NCBI GenBank assembly: GCA_030248135.1
Contig: JASANC010003703.1
Location: 62,001-126,000 of the forward strand
Origin: Theristus sp. LFF4_11
Lineage: Eukaryota; Nematoda; Chromadorea; Monhysterida; Xyalidae
DNA length: 64,000 bases
Direction of reading: 5' to 3'
Part shown: one piece after another, positions 23,768-39,300 of the stretch
Position numbering within the stretch: position 1 is the stretch's first letter
Layout: each line of letters begins with the position of its first letter
Notes under the pieces: generated by a model
Database searches by the model: none
Seen by the model: only the letters and a program-made list of their open reading frames with translations
What the model was told of the DNA's origin: nothing
Made by a program: the position numbers and the translations under genes

Positions 23768-24154
23768 ACAACTTGCATCAGCTTGTGACAAGCTGTGTGC
23801 CCAGAGAACACCGGTCACCCCCCCCCCCTTTGTGTTTATAGTGCTGGGGTGTTTTGGTTTTGTGGGATGTGGGGGTTGGGGGGGGGACAGAACCCGAGGA
23901 AAATTTTTTGGGGGTTTGTTTTGTTTATTGGGTGTGTTGTTTTGTGTGATGCAAAAAAGAGTAATATGTTGTGTACTTTCACGTTTTGCACGTTAGTTGC
24001 GTTATGTCACGAAACGTCAGTACTTTATTTTCGTACTAGTATTACTGCTTATTATGAGTAATCGTTTCCCTCCGCGCACAAAAGCTCAGTCGATTCATAC
24101 TTTTCTGCACGTGTTTAGTGCTGCACTTTGCAATAAATTCGAAAATTGAAAAAA
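23768..24154. other. spacer upstream of the polo kinase first exon
   Basis: Starts with C- and G-rich homopolymer runs (about 23818-23890), whose base calls may be unreliable, then AT-rich DNA leading to the start codon at 24155. Promoter elements cannot be pinned down. Confidence 0.4.
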
Positions 24155-24278
24155 ATGAACAATTGTAAAAACCGGATCAAAAATTCCAAAGCAACAACAA
24201 AAACCATTTCGCAGAATCTCGCAAGCGCCGTCAGCAGCGTCGTCGGCAGTTTCGGCGGCAAGCGGGCGCGCTACCACC

Positions 24279-24345
<67 letters not shown>

Positions 24346-27300
24346 CGCCAGTGCAATGGCACGTGGCAGTGCCACCAATCATCAGCAACAAAACCCGGGC
24401 ACACTACAGAACCAGATTCCGAGTCGAACTGACAACAACAACGACAATGACAACAACAATGTGCCGATGGCGATGGTTGACGGCGCGGAGCAGAGTGACA
24501 CCACCGACTGCAAGATCGTGTCGCCGCCGGCGCAGCACCAACAACGCAGCACGCACAACAACGCCTCGCCGCAACCGGCCGACTCGCAGCCGAGTCTGCC
24601 CGCGAAGGTGTGCGATCCGAACACCGGACGAGTGCTGCTCATTGGCGAGTACTTGGGAAAGGTTCGCTTTGAGGCTGGGTTTTTTTTGAAATTTTGGTTT
24701 TTTTCGCCGTTTCCACGCACCCATTTTGGAAACCACCTCCTCCCACGAAAAGAGTGAAACGAATTTCGGTCGGTTTTGCGGATTTGTGAACGGTTTAGAA
24801 TCTCGTGAGCCGGTATCCTCCTCGCCATATTAGTTTTTTCTGTCGATTTTCATGTTTTGTTGTGTGTTTGATTTTCGGTAAACCATGGAACTTGACATGC
24901 CACTAATAATGGTCACCGACGCACGCCTCGCTTCTGCTGACCCGCCAGATGCGCTAGCGCTTATCTTGCTCCATTCAGCGTTATCAGCTGATTTAATCGC
25001 TTTTAGTGAGTGAGAGTGAAAACTTGTGCTCATAGGCGAAAAATTGTTAGTCATCATTGCGATAGTTTTGTTGTGGTCGTGTGATTTTTTTGTTCCTGTC
25101 GCCGCATCGCTTCGAAACTGTTTTTTTGTTGTGTTGACAATTCTGATAAGAATAATGCCAGAAAACTGCGTGGTTGAAACTTATTTCGAGGTTTGTTGTG
25201 GTAGTGGTGTGTATATTCTTGAATTTATGGAGCCTGTCAGGTCTAACTCAACTGACAGACTGGGGATTTGCAGCACCTGTTTTGATTTTTTCGAAAGGAT
25301 TTTAGACTTTGCAAAGATAGGCGTTTCTTTCAAATCGTCCGATCACAGTAAGCGTCAGGTTACTTGCTCGCTCATGAGACTGGTTGGACAAAGTGATTTG
25401 CGTGCTTGTCAATATGAGTGTTTATCTTTTTTTCAAAACCGTGATTAACCGAAAAAGACCGACGAAAATGATTTTTCACTCTGCGCCTTTCATAAAATCC
25501 GAATTTTAACGTTTCACAACTTTTTGTTTCTTGGTGTGCGTGTGTGTTCTGAGTTCTGGCGTTGCAATAATCTTGACACACGTGACGAAATGCAGCTGCA
25601 CGCACGTTTTCAGCGTTTTGTTTTAATTTTTTTCAAGATCATATTGGTGAAACTGCCACGGCAAGGTGAACTGTCAAACGCAATTTAGTCATTGCCGTCT
25701 CAAAAAATTACGGTCTTTTTTCTGCTGTGTGAAAAAATCGGTCGTTTAGTTAGTAGTCAAATTTTTATTGGCTCTTTCCAATGCATGATTCACTGGGTGC
25801 AGTGATATTACAGTGTAAAATCTTTTCGCTGCAAATTTCTTTTCGCCGTTTTCAGTTTGACATTGAATATTTGCTAACGAGCGGGATTTCTTGAAAGGTT
25901 CAAATGAATCTGATGTTTTTCTGATGAAATTGCATTAGTGGACGATGAGTTTTTTTCTCGGAAAGCGGCAAAATCAATGTTTTCATGGCGAGGAAAATGA
26001 ACGATTTTGTTCAAATATCTAAATATTTGGATGTTTTGATTGATGGCTGTGTGAGGCTGAGTCAGGATAAGGAATTACGAAATCAATTAGACTTTTGAAC
26101 AGGAACATGGCAAGATCTTGAATGAATGCACGCTTGAGAAACCAAATCGTGTTATTTGGGTCAAAGTTTACTGTTGTTGTGAAAGGCTAATTAGCGAATT
26201 GCACTGTGGTGAGATTAGCGTAGACAGTTGGCTCAGGTTGGTTTGTGTCTTTGGCGAACACACACTTGGTTATTGATGGCGAACACACACTTGGTTATTG
26301 ATCAAATCAACACAAACAAACACACACACACACACATACACAATCGGTGCCTCAGGGTGTCAATAGAACAGAACAGTCCACAAACTGACACAGCAACGAC
26401 AACAACAGCAAACAATGATAACACAAGGAAGAACATTCGTTCATGTTTTGCTGTTGTCTCGTGTGCGCGTGCACTTTTGTAGTTTGTACAGCTATACAAA
26501 ATGTTTAGTTTCTGTGTGGTGTCTCCAATCCCAACCAACCCAACCCTTGACCATGTTCAATATGGTTAGCGTCGTGTATGTCCTTGAGCGTTTTAACTGC
26601 CACTGTCTCCTTCCTTGCCGATCCATCCATCCATCCCATTCCAATGCGCCAATATTTCACTTTTGTGTCTTTTTGCCTGTGTGCTTGTGTTTGTGTGTGT
26701 GTGTTGCTTTGGTGTTGTTGTTTTCTGTCGTGTTTTCTTTCTGTTCTTCTCTCCACCCCATCGAGGTCACCTGGGAGCAAGCGCCGTCACAACACTGGAG
26801 AAATAATCGTGAATAATGAAAAATGCGCGCCGTTTTTTCTTCTGCACATCACCACCACCACCGCCGCTTCTTCTCGTTGAGATTCCAACGCAAAATTTGG
26901 CTTGTTTTTATGTCATTATAAATATCACAATAAAACGTGTGATGGTTTGTAGTGGGACAGCTAGAAGGAAAGAAACTGAACTGCACCGCGATCACCGAAA
27001 TGCAAAGGATCACTTTCATTTCTGCAGAAGTGTGCTAGTATTTTAGTCGTTTTAAGTTTTTTTCGGCATCAGATCAGATGACACACGGTTGTTGGGTTTT
27101 TTGAAGGTTTCAGTTTACAGCCTGATCGCATATGGGTCCTTTGAACGTGAGAAGTGCCGTTTTTATTCGGATTGTATTTTTTACCGTCTGCCGTGTTTAT
27201 TCATTTATTAAACGGTTTTATAGTCTAACCGAACGGCAGAAGGATCGATTCGAGGGTCATTTTTTGTGCTATTTTCTGCACTTTTGGCGAACGGGACGGG

Positions 27301-30300
27301 ATGACCGGAATACGGCAGCAATGAAAAAAACAGACAGGGTTCGGTCAGGGTGTTCGTAAATCTAAGAGGATTATAAAAGCACAAAAGACTGTGGGCTAAT
27401 TTACTTTTTGACATTAGCGGCGTATGACGGGACTGCGGGCTTTGCGTGTAACAGACAGCATGAGAATATTTTTGATGAATTTGCTTTCTGTGGCGGATTT
27501 TATGGCTGTTTTGGTGATTCTGATTGTATGGGGGCTACTTTTCAGCGAAACATGAATCACTAATATATTCAACAAAAATTGTTGGCTGGTTTGAAATGAA
27601 TTTCAGAAACGGCTCTGGTTGACTTTTACGCTTGTTTGTGTGCACACGGAAACAGACAAAAAATAAAAAATGCAAAAAATCACATGTTAACCGCACCAGA
27701 AAGAGAACATTTCATTATTCTCACATGTCACTCTTGTTTGTTGTGTGTGATCGATTGAAAAATGAAATAAAAAGTACACCATCACATCACACAGATGTTT
27801 TGATTTCAATATTTTGCCATATTGCCAAAAGTGTGTGCGTGCGTCTGACAGACAGGATGTGCAGGCGACTTGCGCTCACGGTTGACTTTGTGAACTTCGT
27901 TTCGGGTATTTTTTTGAAACACAAGCACACACAACACAACACAGGTCAATGAAAGCAAGTTTTTTTGTGAAATGTTTTTCAGTAGAGGATGTTTTTATGA
28001 GGAAATCTTGTCATGTCTAATTTGTTTCAAATAATGGAAATGCTGATTGTAGGTGTTGAAATGAACTGAAATTATCCGTCGCACGGTCTGTAGTCCAACA
28101 AATGATTCAATAAGACCCCACCATTATTTCTATAATTTCAAAAGACGTGCTAAGGGAACAGCCTGTCATGCCTTATAGGTTGGTCACTTCACCTTTCACA
28201 CCAGTTCAGTAACATTGCAGGGGAAGGATACAGAACAATTCAGTGGACTGAATTGTTGTGAATTGTAATAATTTCAATGATAACAACAATTTGAGAGCAA
28301 AGTATGTCAATACATTGTTATCTATCGCCAAATAAAAAGTCGGAATTGTGAATGAATTGTTCAGTTTGTAATGGGCCGGTCTGACCGTTTATTGGTCTAA
28401 TTGGAACGGGTCGAATTTTACGTAGGCTTTGGTGATACCGCTGTACAATTTGAAACTGACCAACTGCGGTTTTTGATCTGGCTGAATTGTTCATTATTTC
28501 TAAACTGTTATGATAATCGCACACATGAAATTGTGCAGACAGGGTGTGATTTGGTTTCTAAAACTGATCGGTTGAAAAAGGTGGCGGAATTACACGGAAT
28601 TAGATTAATGTGGACCACTGACAATTTGTAACGTGGTATCGGGGATGGAATTCGATTTAAATCGTGGTTCGATCCAGTTTTTTACAAAACGATATTCGTT
28701 TTTTGCACCGACTCTGGTGTGGCGTTTGTTGTTGCTTTGTCTCGTCGTTTAAATAATAAGCACGTTGGGTACCGTTTCATGAAGGTTTTTTTTCAAAAAA
28801 AACTTCTGTCATCCCATCTGTTTGCGGGGCTGTGTTTGTTGTCTGCCTTTCATCTGCTCCATGCTGCAATACAATGGAAAAATTTGCATCTTGGCTTGTT
28901 TGAGAAAAACAACGTTCAATAGGATCGTCTCACTGTTTTTTTGCTCCTTCGCTCTGTCCTGAGTTGTTACATTGAGTGAGGTGACTCCACTGACACGCAA
29001 AGCTGTGGATGTCTTGGATGTCTTTGTGATATGGACACCGAAAAAACACCGTTTTGGTAGACATTTCCAGCATTGAACGGCAGTTTTGAGCAAGACAGGG
29101 AAAAAAGCGACAGTACAACTACAAGTGATATTGGATGTCGGCGGCTTGGTTGCGGAGATATTGAGATCGAGACTTTTTCTGCTGGTTTTAGACGACGCGA
29201 TTTTTTTTGTTGTCGCATAACATGCGGAAGACAATGTTTTTTCTGTATATACTCGTTCTCGTTCTTTCAATATGTTTTCACGGGCCCGTGACTTTTGGGG
29301 TCTGCTTTGATTTCGGTTTAGGTTTTTTCTTGCTAGACCTTTTCGTCTCGGTCGACCGAGTTGGGCGGAATATGCTTTTTTGGTGTTTTTAGGTCCGAAA
29401 ATTTTTATTGCTTCTCATGTTGTGTCATTTGCTGGTGTGGTGCGGGATTGGATATGGAGAAAAGCGTTCCACCGAAAGTTATTACAGGACAAAAATGATA
29501 AAAACCATCAACCGATTACACAACCGTTGTTCATTTTTCTGTTTATTGTGCCGCCATGATGAAAAAAACTGCCGATGTTAATGGAATGATTTTACATGAT
29601 TGAAACGCAATTTTTGCGCCTCGAAGCGTGATAAACGCACCGACATCAAGATTGGTGGTGTCATTTTTTAGCTTTGACTTGAAAGTTGTTGTTGCTTTGA
29701 GATATTGGTGGGTGGCTGGGCAGGGGATTTTTGACATGTTTTTTGTGTGTGGCTGTTCTTTCTTGTGTTCCATTGAATGAATTGTGTTCGCTGTTCGGCT
29801 TTCAATTGTGAATAATTGATGCTGAATTGCAACACGATTTTGGGCTGGGGTTGTCATAATGTCAAGGCAGCTAATGGGTTATCAGCTGTTATTGTTGTGT
29901 GAATGTGAGTCGTGTAAGTGAACCACTCTGAGGGCACTAAACATTGTTTGTTCAGCTGGTTCGGCTAATAATTTAGCGGTGAGGCATTGATAGACGGGAT
30001 GGAATATTTCACCTGAAAATGGTGACGTGGTGTGTTTGCGGTTTTTGTTGGAGACGGAGGCAAAGACAAAAAGTTCCATCACCAACATACTACGCAAAGA
30101 AACGAAAGCAACGATTGATAGTTCCGCAAATTGTAGGAGAAAAAAAACCGTCAGTACGGATTGCAGCCCGGATCTAACCTGGAAACGCCCATGATCAGGA
30201 TTTCTCATGCGTATCATTGGAATAATCAACAATATTTTTAGTTTTTCTTGAAAAAAAGTTTATAGTTTTGACGTGATTTCGACGTGTGCGCAAATAATGT

Positions 30301-33300
30301 GTGATGATGAATTTTTCACCGTCGACTGCGCATACCAGCATGCACGATTGTATCGAAAAAAAATGGAAAAACGTGCGATGTTTTAATTTTTTTACTTGCA
30401 AGCAATCACTTTTTTCTGCGAAAACACTTGAAAACAGTTGCGTTGCATGGTTTGCTTCGGCACGTACGTATGTTCTGATTTTGTGTCTGTTTCCAACTTT
30501 CAGTTTCACTTTCACAGCGCAACTAAACTCGTTATCATGCTGACACGCATGTTGTGACGACGGGGATTGTCTGGGTGTAGTTTTCTTCCAAACCACGTTA
30601 TCTTTGTTTATTAGTGTTGATTGAGCGTGTATCAACTACGAAACGGACACACTGTGCATGTGCAACACACCGGGAGTCAATGAAAATGGTGTGCAGTATT
30701 TGATTTTTCATTTTTTTGTTCCAAAGTTTAGCATGTCACGCTTGTGCGCCCGAGGTGGCAGTGGTATTGGTGAATAATTGATGTGGCATTTGCCCGAGAT
30801 TTGGCATTTACATAGGATTTGAATCAAAAGATAACGACGATTATTTTTTCGCAACACATAATTCGTTCGGGTTTCCATTAGATTGCAAGTGAGAAATGAT
30901 TTTGTGAAAAACAACTCGATGTTTTTTTTCGATCATCAAAAATAATAAGCTTGGAAAAGCCACGGGGGTGTGGTGGCGGTGAAGAACGTTTTACGGATGG
31001 TTGGAAAAAAGTTCATTCAGAGCACACCTGATTGATGATGGAATGCAGTTTTGTTGTGTTGACATTTTGTTGCATTATTCTACTGTGACAGTGGCTGATG
31101 TTTGTTTTTAGAGTGAGTCATTGAGAAAATTATGACAAATTCAACAAAATTGACTGTGGAATGGAATGAAAGAACACAAAAAAAGCGTGGCAATGTGCAA
31201 GTAACTTGTGATTTAGTTTGACCTAGTACATGTAGTATGCCAGGGACTGGATTGGAGAAAATGAGATATTCGAATGTTGGTTAATTGGTTGACTCAGTTA
31301 TTACAGTATTCACAAAATGTATGTGGATTGGCTTTTGCCTATGCTAATTGATCAAATAAAACTTGATCCAAAATGGTTATATTTTGCTATGAGAATTATA
31401 ACCGAGACCAGGACTTTGGAAATTGGGGAAGTTCGTTTTGCTTATCAAAACTGTGGTTGTTAGCTGTTCGTCGTTATCAACGACCATCAACGCCACAACC
31501 AACTCCACTCGACCAAAAGCCGAACACAACCAAAGCCATAAACAGCCGCTTTGTTTTATTATCACGGTAGTTTCGCTTTGTTGGTTGTACATGTTTGTTT
31601 GTGCACACGGAAAATCGTAGTAAAATGCGCTACGATTCACGCGAAAACGGTGTTGATAGTAAATTGTCATAAAAAGTCTGTTTGGCCGTTCATTCCAAGC
31701 AACGGTTCTTTTTTACCGCAATGTAAACGAAACTCGAAAAGCGAAACAACATTTTCGCGTGTTGGTTCTGTGTGTGAACAGTGCAAATGGGCTTGCGTTT
31801 TGGTCGTATTTGGATGCAGTTCGGTTGTTTGAAGTTGATTTTGTCTTCGGTTGGCCGCAGTTGAGTGCGTAAATAGTGACGATTTCGGGGATGATAAAGC
31901 AAAGTGGCTTGTGGTTTTGGTTTCGTTCTGCTCCACGCTCTGCTGCTAAAGCGCATTAGGTTGATGGTGTGGTGTTCACGTTTGTTTGTTTATTGTTGAT
32001 TGCTTGCGGGTTTGCTCACCTCGGGTTTTGGTTCGACAGGGAATGAAAATCCAAAAAATGCTAACTGTGAGGCAAAAATGCGATTTCGATCAATCGCACT
32101 ATGATGTTCAACGTGAAAGCATCTCTGAAACTGTTCCTACTTCATATGTACACTCCACATTCGGCGTTGCACACTTTGTTGCTGAAAACACTTTACCAGT
32201 CTGTCCTCACTGTACTCACATCAGATTGGTGAAAGTCATATTCCGTGAATATAAATAAACGGTTTTGCAAACAGTCTGTAGTGAACTCGAAACTGCCCAC
32301 GTGTGGGACGCTTGTCTGTTTGCTGAAGGCTGGAGGGAAAGCTTCGAGGGAAAGCAAATGATTTGCAACCTGTGTTTTGGGGACCGAACTGTTGACACAC
32401 AACAAAAAGGTAGAGTAAAAAACACGACAAATGTTATGTGATCGAAAACACTGGTTGTGGTATACCAGCAGAGGCGTGAGTTTCCAATTCCAGTGGAGCT
32501 TCCAAAAGTTTTCAGAAATTAAGAAGAAATTAAGAAAATAATATATTCTTTTCAAACGAATGCCGTAATTTTTAAAATTTATTTGTTCAAAATTTTCAAT
32601 CATTCAAGGGCGGTTTCGCGTGGTGCTACAAAGTGACGGACGAGAAAACGGGTGAACTGTTCGCGATCAAAGTGATCGCACGTGCGTGGCTCACCAAGAA
32701 GCATCACCATGAGAAGGTCAATCGCGAGATTCGGGTAAGTCTGGTATGACCTATTTTTTTAAACGTGTCCCACTGAAATGGCGTCATGGGCCGCCAAACA
32801 TGCGCTTGCCGTTCACAGTAAACCAGACTTTCCGTTTAGCCGATTCTTCCCGTAAACAAATGGTGAATGTCGAATCATTCACACCAAACTGACATTTTTA
32901 GTGCCTGTACTTTGACAAACGGGCGTTTTTAAAGCAAATGACGTCATTTTAGTCCGGACACGTTTGAATAAATGCACAATAATAATGTGACTTGCAAATC
33001 TGATTTCGTCAATTTCTCCTTCGAATTTTCAAATTTTGAATGTTTCGGATATCGAATTTGTTGCTTTTTTTTGCAACATTTGCACCGCCGCACTTTCCAG
33101 TTGCACCGTCAAGTGAACCATGTCAACGTTGTCAAGTTGCACTCTGCGTTCGCCGACGAACGCAACATCTATATTCTGCTCGAGTATTGTAGATATCGAG
33201 TGAGTTTTTTGATCGAACTTTCGAAATGGCGTTTTGTTTTGATGTGGCATTTATTCGAAACTGTGGGACTTTCCCAGCAAACTGGCAAATCGATTGTCAA

Positions 33301-36292
33301 AACAACTTGGAGGCGATAGGTGAACAAACTGGACCCGAGCAAAGCCGAGCCACGCAAACCCGAGCCACTATGTCTCCCAAGCCAAGTCGTTCTATAGTTG
33401 CACAGTGGCCGGTCTGCTGGTTTGACATTATCTTTCAAAACCGAACTTTTGTGAGCCATGATGAAAATCACAACGTCGAAGTCAACTGTGTAGTCAATCA
33501 ATCCCCCAACTGTGTTCGATTGTATCAAAGCAGCCATGAGCATGAGTGTCGCAACGATTGTAACGAGCAGCCATGCTATTTCACTTTCCCGTTTTCATTT
33601 TTAAATGGGATCAAAATCAGGAATGTATTTGCTTTGCTTGGCGAGTCTGTTCGCATTCTCAATTTTTCGTGCCGCCCATTTCAGTCGATCGTGAACGTGA
33701 TGCGACGTCGTCAGGTGCTGACGGAGCCGGAGGCACGCCACTACGTGCGTCATCTCGTCGAGGCGTTGATTCATCTGCACGAGGTCAACCGTGTCCTGCA
33801 TCGCGACGTGAAACTCGGCAACATGATGCTCGACGAGAGGATGACCGTGAAGCTGGGCGACTTCGGACTGGCCACCGATCGACTGCCGCTGGCGGTGCCG
33901 AATGGAGCCTCGAATGGGCAAGCGTCCGTGGGGGCTTTCGTTTTGTTGTGGGATGTTGGGTTGGTTCGAGATGGGAACAGAGCGCAATGGAGTTGGGGAA
34001 GTTTTTTGGATGCTTGTTTGCAACAAATTTTTTGATGCCAAACGTTTGTGTGTGGTTTTGTTGATCGGTGTGAATTTGGTTTTTTCGCTTTGATTTCTGC
34101 GCAGCACCACGCGGCTTGCGCGCAGTTGCCGTGTTTTCAGAACAGTGGATTTGCGGTCGGCTGACTGCAAATGCCGGTTGTGTATGAGCGGGAGCAAACC
34201 ATTGCTTGTCTCCGTTCGTATTTCTTCCAAAGCTCAGATCACCCAACAGCCGTTTTATTACCATCGTCCATTTTGCAGCTCTATCTGCGGCACACCGAAC
34301 TACATCGCGCCGGAGATTCTCCGCAAAGAGGGCCACTCAGTGGCGTCCGAGTGCTGGGCGGTCGGCTGCGTGCTCTACGCGATGCTCCATGGACGACCGC
34401 CGTTCGAGACCGACGACCTCGATCAAACGTACTCGCTCATCCTGGACGGCAACTACAACATCTACGTGAAGATCTCCGCGAACGCGAGGGATCTCATTCA
34501 GCGGTGCGTGTTTTCATTGATCGCTTGCTCTCGAATTTCGTGTTTTGTCGTGTGTTGACTGTGCTCCCGAAACACCGTCAAAAAAATAAGTGGGGCTCAC
34601 TCTTTTCCACCACGGCCCCTGGTTCCACACCTAAAAGATGCGCGTATCTTATTGTTATCGTGGTTTCTACGATCAATTTGGCGTTTGAGCATTTCATTCT
34701 TTAATATTCGATCGACGAAAAATGGTTTTGGCCAGCCATTTTGAAACGAATTTTGATGGAATGTCTGCAGTCAAACAGAAGCGTTCAATTCGTAGATTCT
34801 GGCATTTGAGTCTGGCATGCTGACTGTGTATCTGGTTGGACCAATTGGCGAGACCAGCACCAGCGCAATTCAATAGCAGACAAACAGCTGCAATTTACGA
34901 TTCGACTCCACCATCAATAAACAAACATCGAACTCACCTGCAATATTGGTGTTGTTGGTGTTGCTAGCAACAATGCTGTAGTTTTATGTATCATCTCGAA
35001 ATGGAAATACACAACAGACAACAATTTTGACGACGATGCAGCCAATCAATTGCAACTGTTTTTCATGGCAGCTTGCTCAACCCGAAGCCGTGCGGTCGTC
35101 CCACGCCGCGTGACATCCTGGCGCATCCGTTCATGTCCGACTCGCTGACGGTCAGAATGACGGGCGAGTTGTCGCACCGAGCGCCGTACACGAGCGAGTC
35201 AGTCGCGAGTCTGCGTGCAATGGTTTTACTGTTGCATTTTTTGGAATTTTTTCTTTAAACATTGCTGTGTTTATGTATCAAATTATGATTACTATTATCA
35301 GTTCCCAGTTCTGCATTATAATGCATGCATAAGGTTGGGCCGCAGTAGCTTGACGCGGTTCAATTCAATGTTGCTGAAGTGACCCCCAGTTCCTGAGATC
35401 TGACGGTCACATAATTGATGTTTAATTCCCGCTTCATAAAACGGAGTTTCACTCCACCTCCTCTGGAAACGCATTGAGTCGCACAATCAAAAACATTGAT
35501 TTTGGTCGAACACAATCGATCGAAAACATTCGAACATTTGTTTTGAACTCGGATTACTCTTCGTTTGTTGCGTGCAGATTTGTCACGGTCTCACCGAGCA
35601 GCACGTCGTCACTGGTCTACACCTCCAGTCGCATGATGCGTAGCATGAGTCACACGAGCGTTGTTTGGCCGATGCACGCTGAAAATGCGACAGAAACGCG
35701 CGCAAGCAGCAAGTACGACGGACGCAAGATCAAGACGTCGCCGCCGCCGCCGCCGTTGTCCGTGTACAACAAGCCACCTCAAACGCAGACGCGCGAGACA
35801 GCGTGCGCAATGCCGTTAGTGGGTTTTGGACTGCATTGGGTGGTTGGAGAAATTTAGTAACGACAAAACGATTGTGAATTTAAATTGTGTTCTTTTTCGC
35901 GCGAGCGCGAATCCGAAAAAAGTACAGAGAACGCCGTCAAGTGGGTCGCACATCGAGGTTTTCTGGCTATTGCCTATTGACCTCTCGGCGGGTCGATCAC
36001 TCAAACGCCAAAAAGGAGACAGACAAAAGCTAGAAAGCTAACATGTGAGAATTTCGACCCGTTCTCATATTGCCTCACCACAGTTGTCGGTCGCTCTGAA
36101 TTTTATTCGTTGGCGTCAAGAAAGATCCACGCAATTAATCGCAGAGAATTTTCTTATCCAATTCTTCTTTCCACGATTCCCATTCCAGGCGAGTCTCGGC
36201 GCCGCACCCGACTGTCGTCAGCACGTCGACCACGACCACCAGCACATCAACGGCCACTTCAACCGTGCAACAGCAGCAATGGCTGCAACGTC

Positions 36293-36324
<32 letters not shown>

Positions 36325-39300
36325 CGCAGCGCACGCGTTCGTTCTGGCTCCGGTAACGTTGTGAGCAGCAGTCAGATCGCAGCACAACACCAACAACAGC
36401 AGCAGCCGCTATTTGCGTCAAACGGTTGGCGCAACACACAGATCTCACAGTTTTTTTGTATCACAGTGCTGAGCTGTGTTGCTTCAGTTCTTTCAACCTT
36501 CTAATTGTAGATGACGGGAATAAACAGACATTCAAACGTTTCTGCACTCCGAAAAATTCAATCGAAACCGCTGCTATTGGCCGATCGATTTCTGGCTGTT
36601 ACAGTTGCAAACAAAAAAAACATGCTTTTTTCCAGCTATTGAGTGGTCGGCCGAATGCGCTCAACCCCCACCACCACCACCACCACAACAACACACCGAG
36701 ACACAACAAGCAGGCGGCCGTGTCGTCTGGTTCGACCCGTGCCAGCCGCCGCCGTACGCAGCGCCGCCACCACCCAGCTCGTGTGCGCCCACCAGGACAC
36801 CACTACTGCACACGCAGTCACCGCCTGCGCCTCCTCGTCACACTGCTCAACCGCCGTCTTCCTATGTTTTGACGTCGTCGTCGCCTTCCAGTTTGCTCAG
36901 TTCACAGGTGGATTGGCTTTTTGCGGGCGTGACTGTTTGTTTCTAGACCGGCATGCGCACATATTTGGCAAGTTCCAACAGTGGTTGGTTCTTTTATTTC
37001 AAACTGGAATTCAACCAATAAGAGGTGTTGTCATTTAAAAAACTACGAATAAACCAACATCCGATGCAGAAGAGGAATGGTCTGATCAGTGACGTGTCCC
37101 TCTCGAGCAACCTATCCCAAACAGTTTCTCCAATTTCCAGGCCGTCTCTGCCATGCTGACCACGGGTATCGCCGCCTCTGTGGCAACATCAACAGCGGCC
37201 CACTCCGGTGCTAACAACGTGCCTCGAACCCATCAACAACAACAACAACAACATCGATCCATATCGCCTCCATCGAACGGCCTGCCAGCAAAGGCTCCGT
37301 TGGCCAGAATCGACGAGGACGCGACTGCTGGTGCGTTCGGTGCCGGCGCGATTGTGCTCGGTGACGCCAGTGATTTCGGGATTCCATTGATCGACAGCCG
37401 TGCAACGCCGAGTCCCACGACGAAACTCGGGGTCAGTGTTGGTTGGGGAGTAGAAATTGTTGTGATGCCTTGTGGTTGGCTGATCGATTGATTGGTTGTT
37501 TGGTTGATTGACTGATTATTGAATAATTGATTAAGCAGAGCAGAGCAGTCTTCCTCGCATGCCGAGGTACAGTACCGGTCTGGCCTGGGTAATCTAAGCT
37601 AATAATTTTATGCAGGGTATTTTGAGAAACCGAATGGTAAAGCCTCCGGGTAACCAATCAAAAGTTCGGTTCTTCTGAAATCGTTGAGACCTGGGCTTCA
37701 AGTGCATAATAGCACGCCACAATATTCACAATCGGCCGCGTTTCTCCAATTGCAGTGCGACTTTCTCGACCACTGCCGCCTGACGTCCGGCTCGCCGCGC
37801 TCGTGCGGTTCCCGGGTGTCCGGCGATTCCGGCGTCGCATCGGACGGCGGCGGCGCGGGCGCGGCCAGCAGCGGCAGCAACAGTAACGGCCTCGTTCAAG
37901 GCGCCCCCAGCCACGGTGTCCGTCAGACGCATGCAGTCTCGAGCGAGCATTCGCCCTACTACGTTCCGGCGTATGCGGCCGTGCAGAGCGGCGTGTGGCC
38001 GCCAACGTCGTCCGCTGCTGCGAGTCACTGCGTCGTCACGGCATCGCCCACTTCCTACGGCTATTCCTCAGCGGCGAACTCGCAACAGCAGCTGTGTTAC
38101 CGGACGTCGCCGTTGTTGACGACACAGCACGCTGCGATCGATAACGTCAACAGTCAACAGCCGTTTTATTATGCGAACGCACAACAGCAGCAGCAACAAC
38201 TGCCGCCCAGAACAACGCCTCAACCGTCCGGTGCTGCACCACTGCCCTCGTCCGTCTCACCACCGCCTCCTTCCAATGCCCTTCCTCTGGTTTCACCCAT
38301 GTGCGCGTGTCACATCAGCGAACACCTGGCCGGCCTCGAGAAGCGACTCTTATTTGCGGTTGATTCGTCCTACGCCGTGACCGGATCGGGCGAGAATTGC
38401 TGGATGGAAATGCGTGCGTTTTTTCTCTTGATTTTGATCAGCGGAAACAGTTTTTTTTGTAATAACGGTTTTGTTGCCGTGAGACTTTCAATGGCCGGAT
38501 TGCAATCCATTTCGCGGTGTGGTTTTTGGTTTTGGTCGTAATTGTAATTTCATTTTTGCGGTTTCGAGATTTCCAAGAGTCTCATAACATGTGCACGTTT
38601 GTTGCAAAGTGTCTTTATTTGCAGCCACCGCTCGCGTTTGTTCGCCGGCACGCCCGGTGACGTACGTCGTCAAGTGGATCGACTACACGAATCGGCACGG
38701 CTTCGGCGCCGAGTTCAACGACGGCACCGTGTGCATCTGGTTTCGCGACGGCGCCGTGATGAATTGCTGGTGAGTATGATGAGCGCTTTCTGGTGATTGG
38801 TTTTGATTGGCTGATTGGCTGCTTTTGAATTTGAATTGGCATGGTGCAGCCGATCAGTCATTGCCGAACTGCATGAGTGATGAGCACCATGCATGTTCGA
38901 TGCCTGCGACAGTCAATGAAACATGCTTGGTTTCGCCTTTGTGGCTTCGCACGAACAAAAGTGTAATGCGGTCAATCCGCAGTCCACAGCGTAAAATGCT
39001 GAAGCCAATGAGCCACAGTTGACGTGTAAAACTTGCACTGGCATTTGAATCTAACATGCTGATTGGTTGGTTGCATCTCAAACTGGATGGTTGAACCCAG
39101 TCAGTGTGCGCCGTTTCAAAACACCCAATCAGCTGATTGCCCGTTGCCGGTTCCCCCACCTTAGCGATTAGACAATGATAAACAAACAAAAACCTCACTC
39201 AACAGCACACCAAATAACAACATTGCTCTTTGCAACGTGTGCAGCCGTGTGTACAGCGAGTCGCGCGAGTATCTCCAGTACACCTTCGAATCGGCCGACG

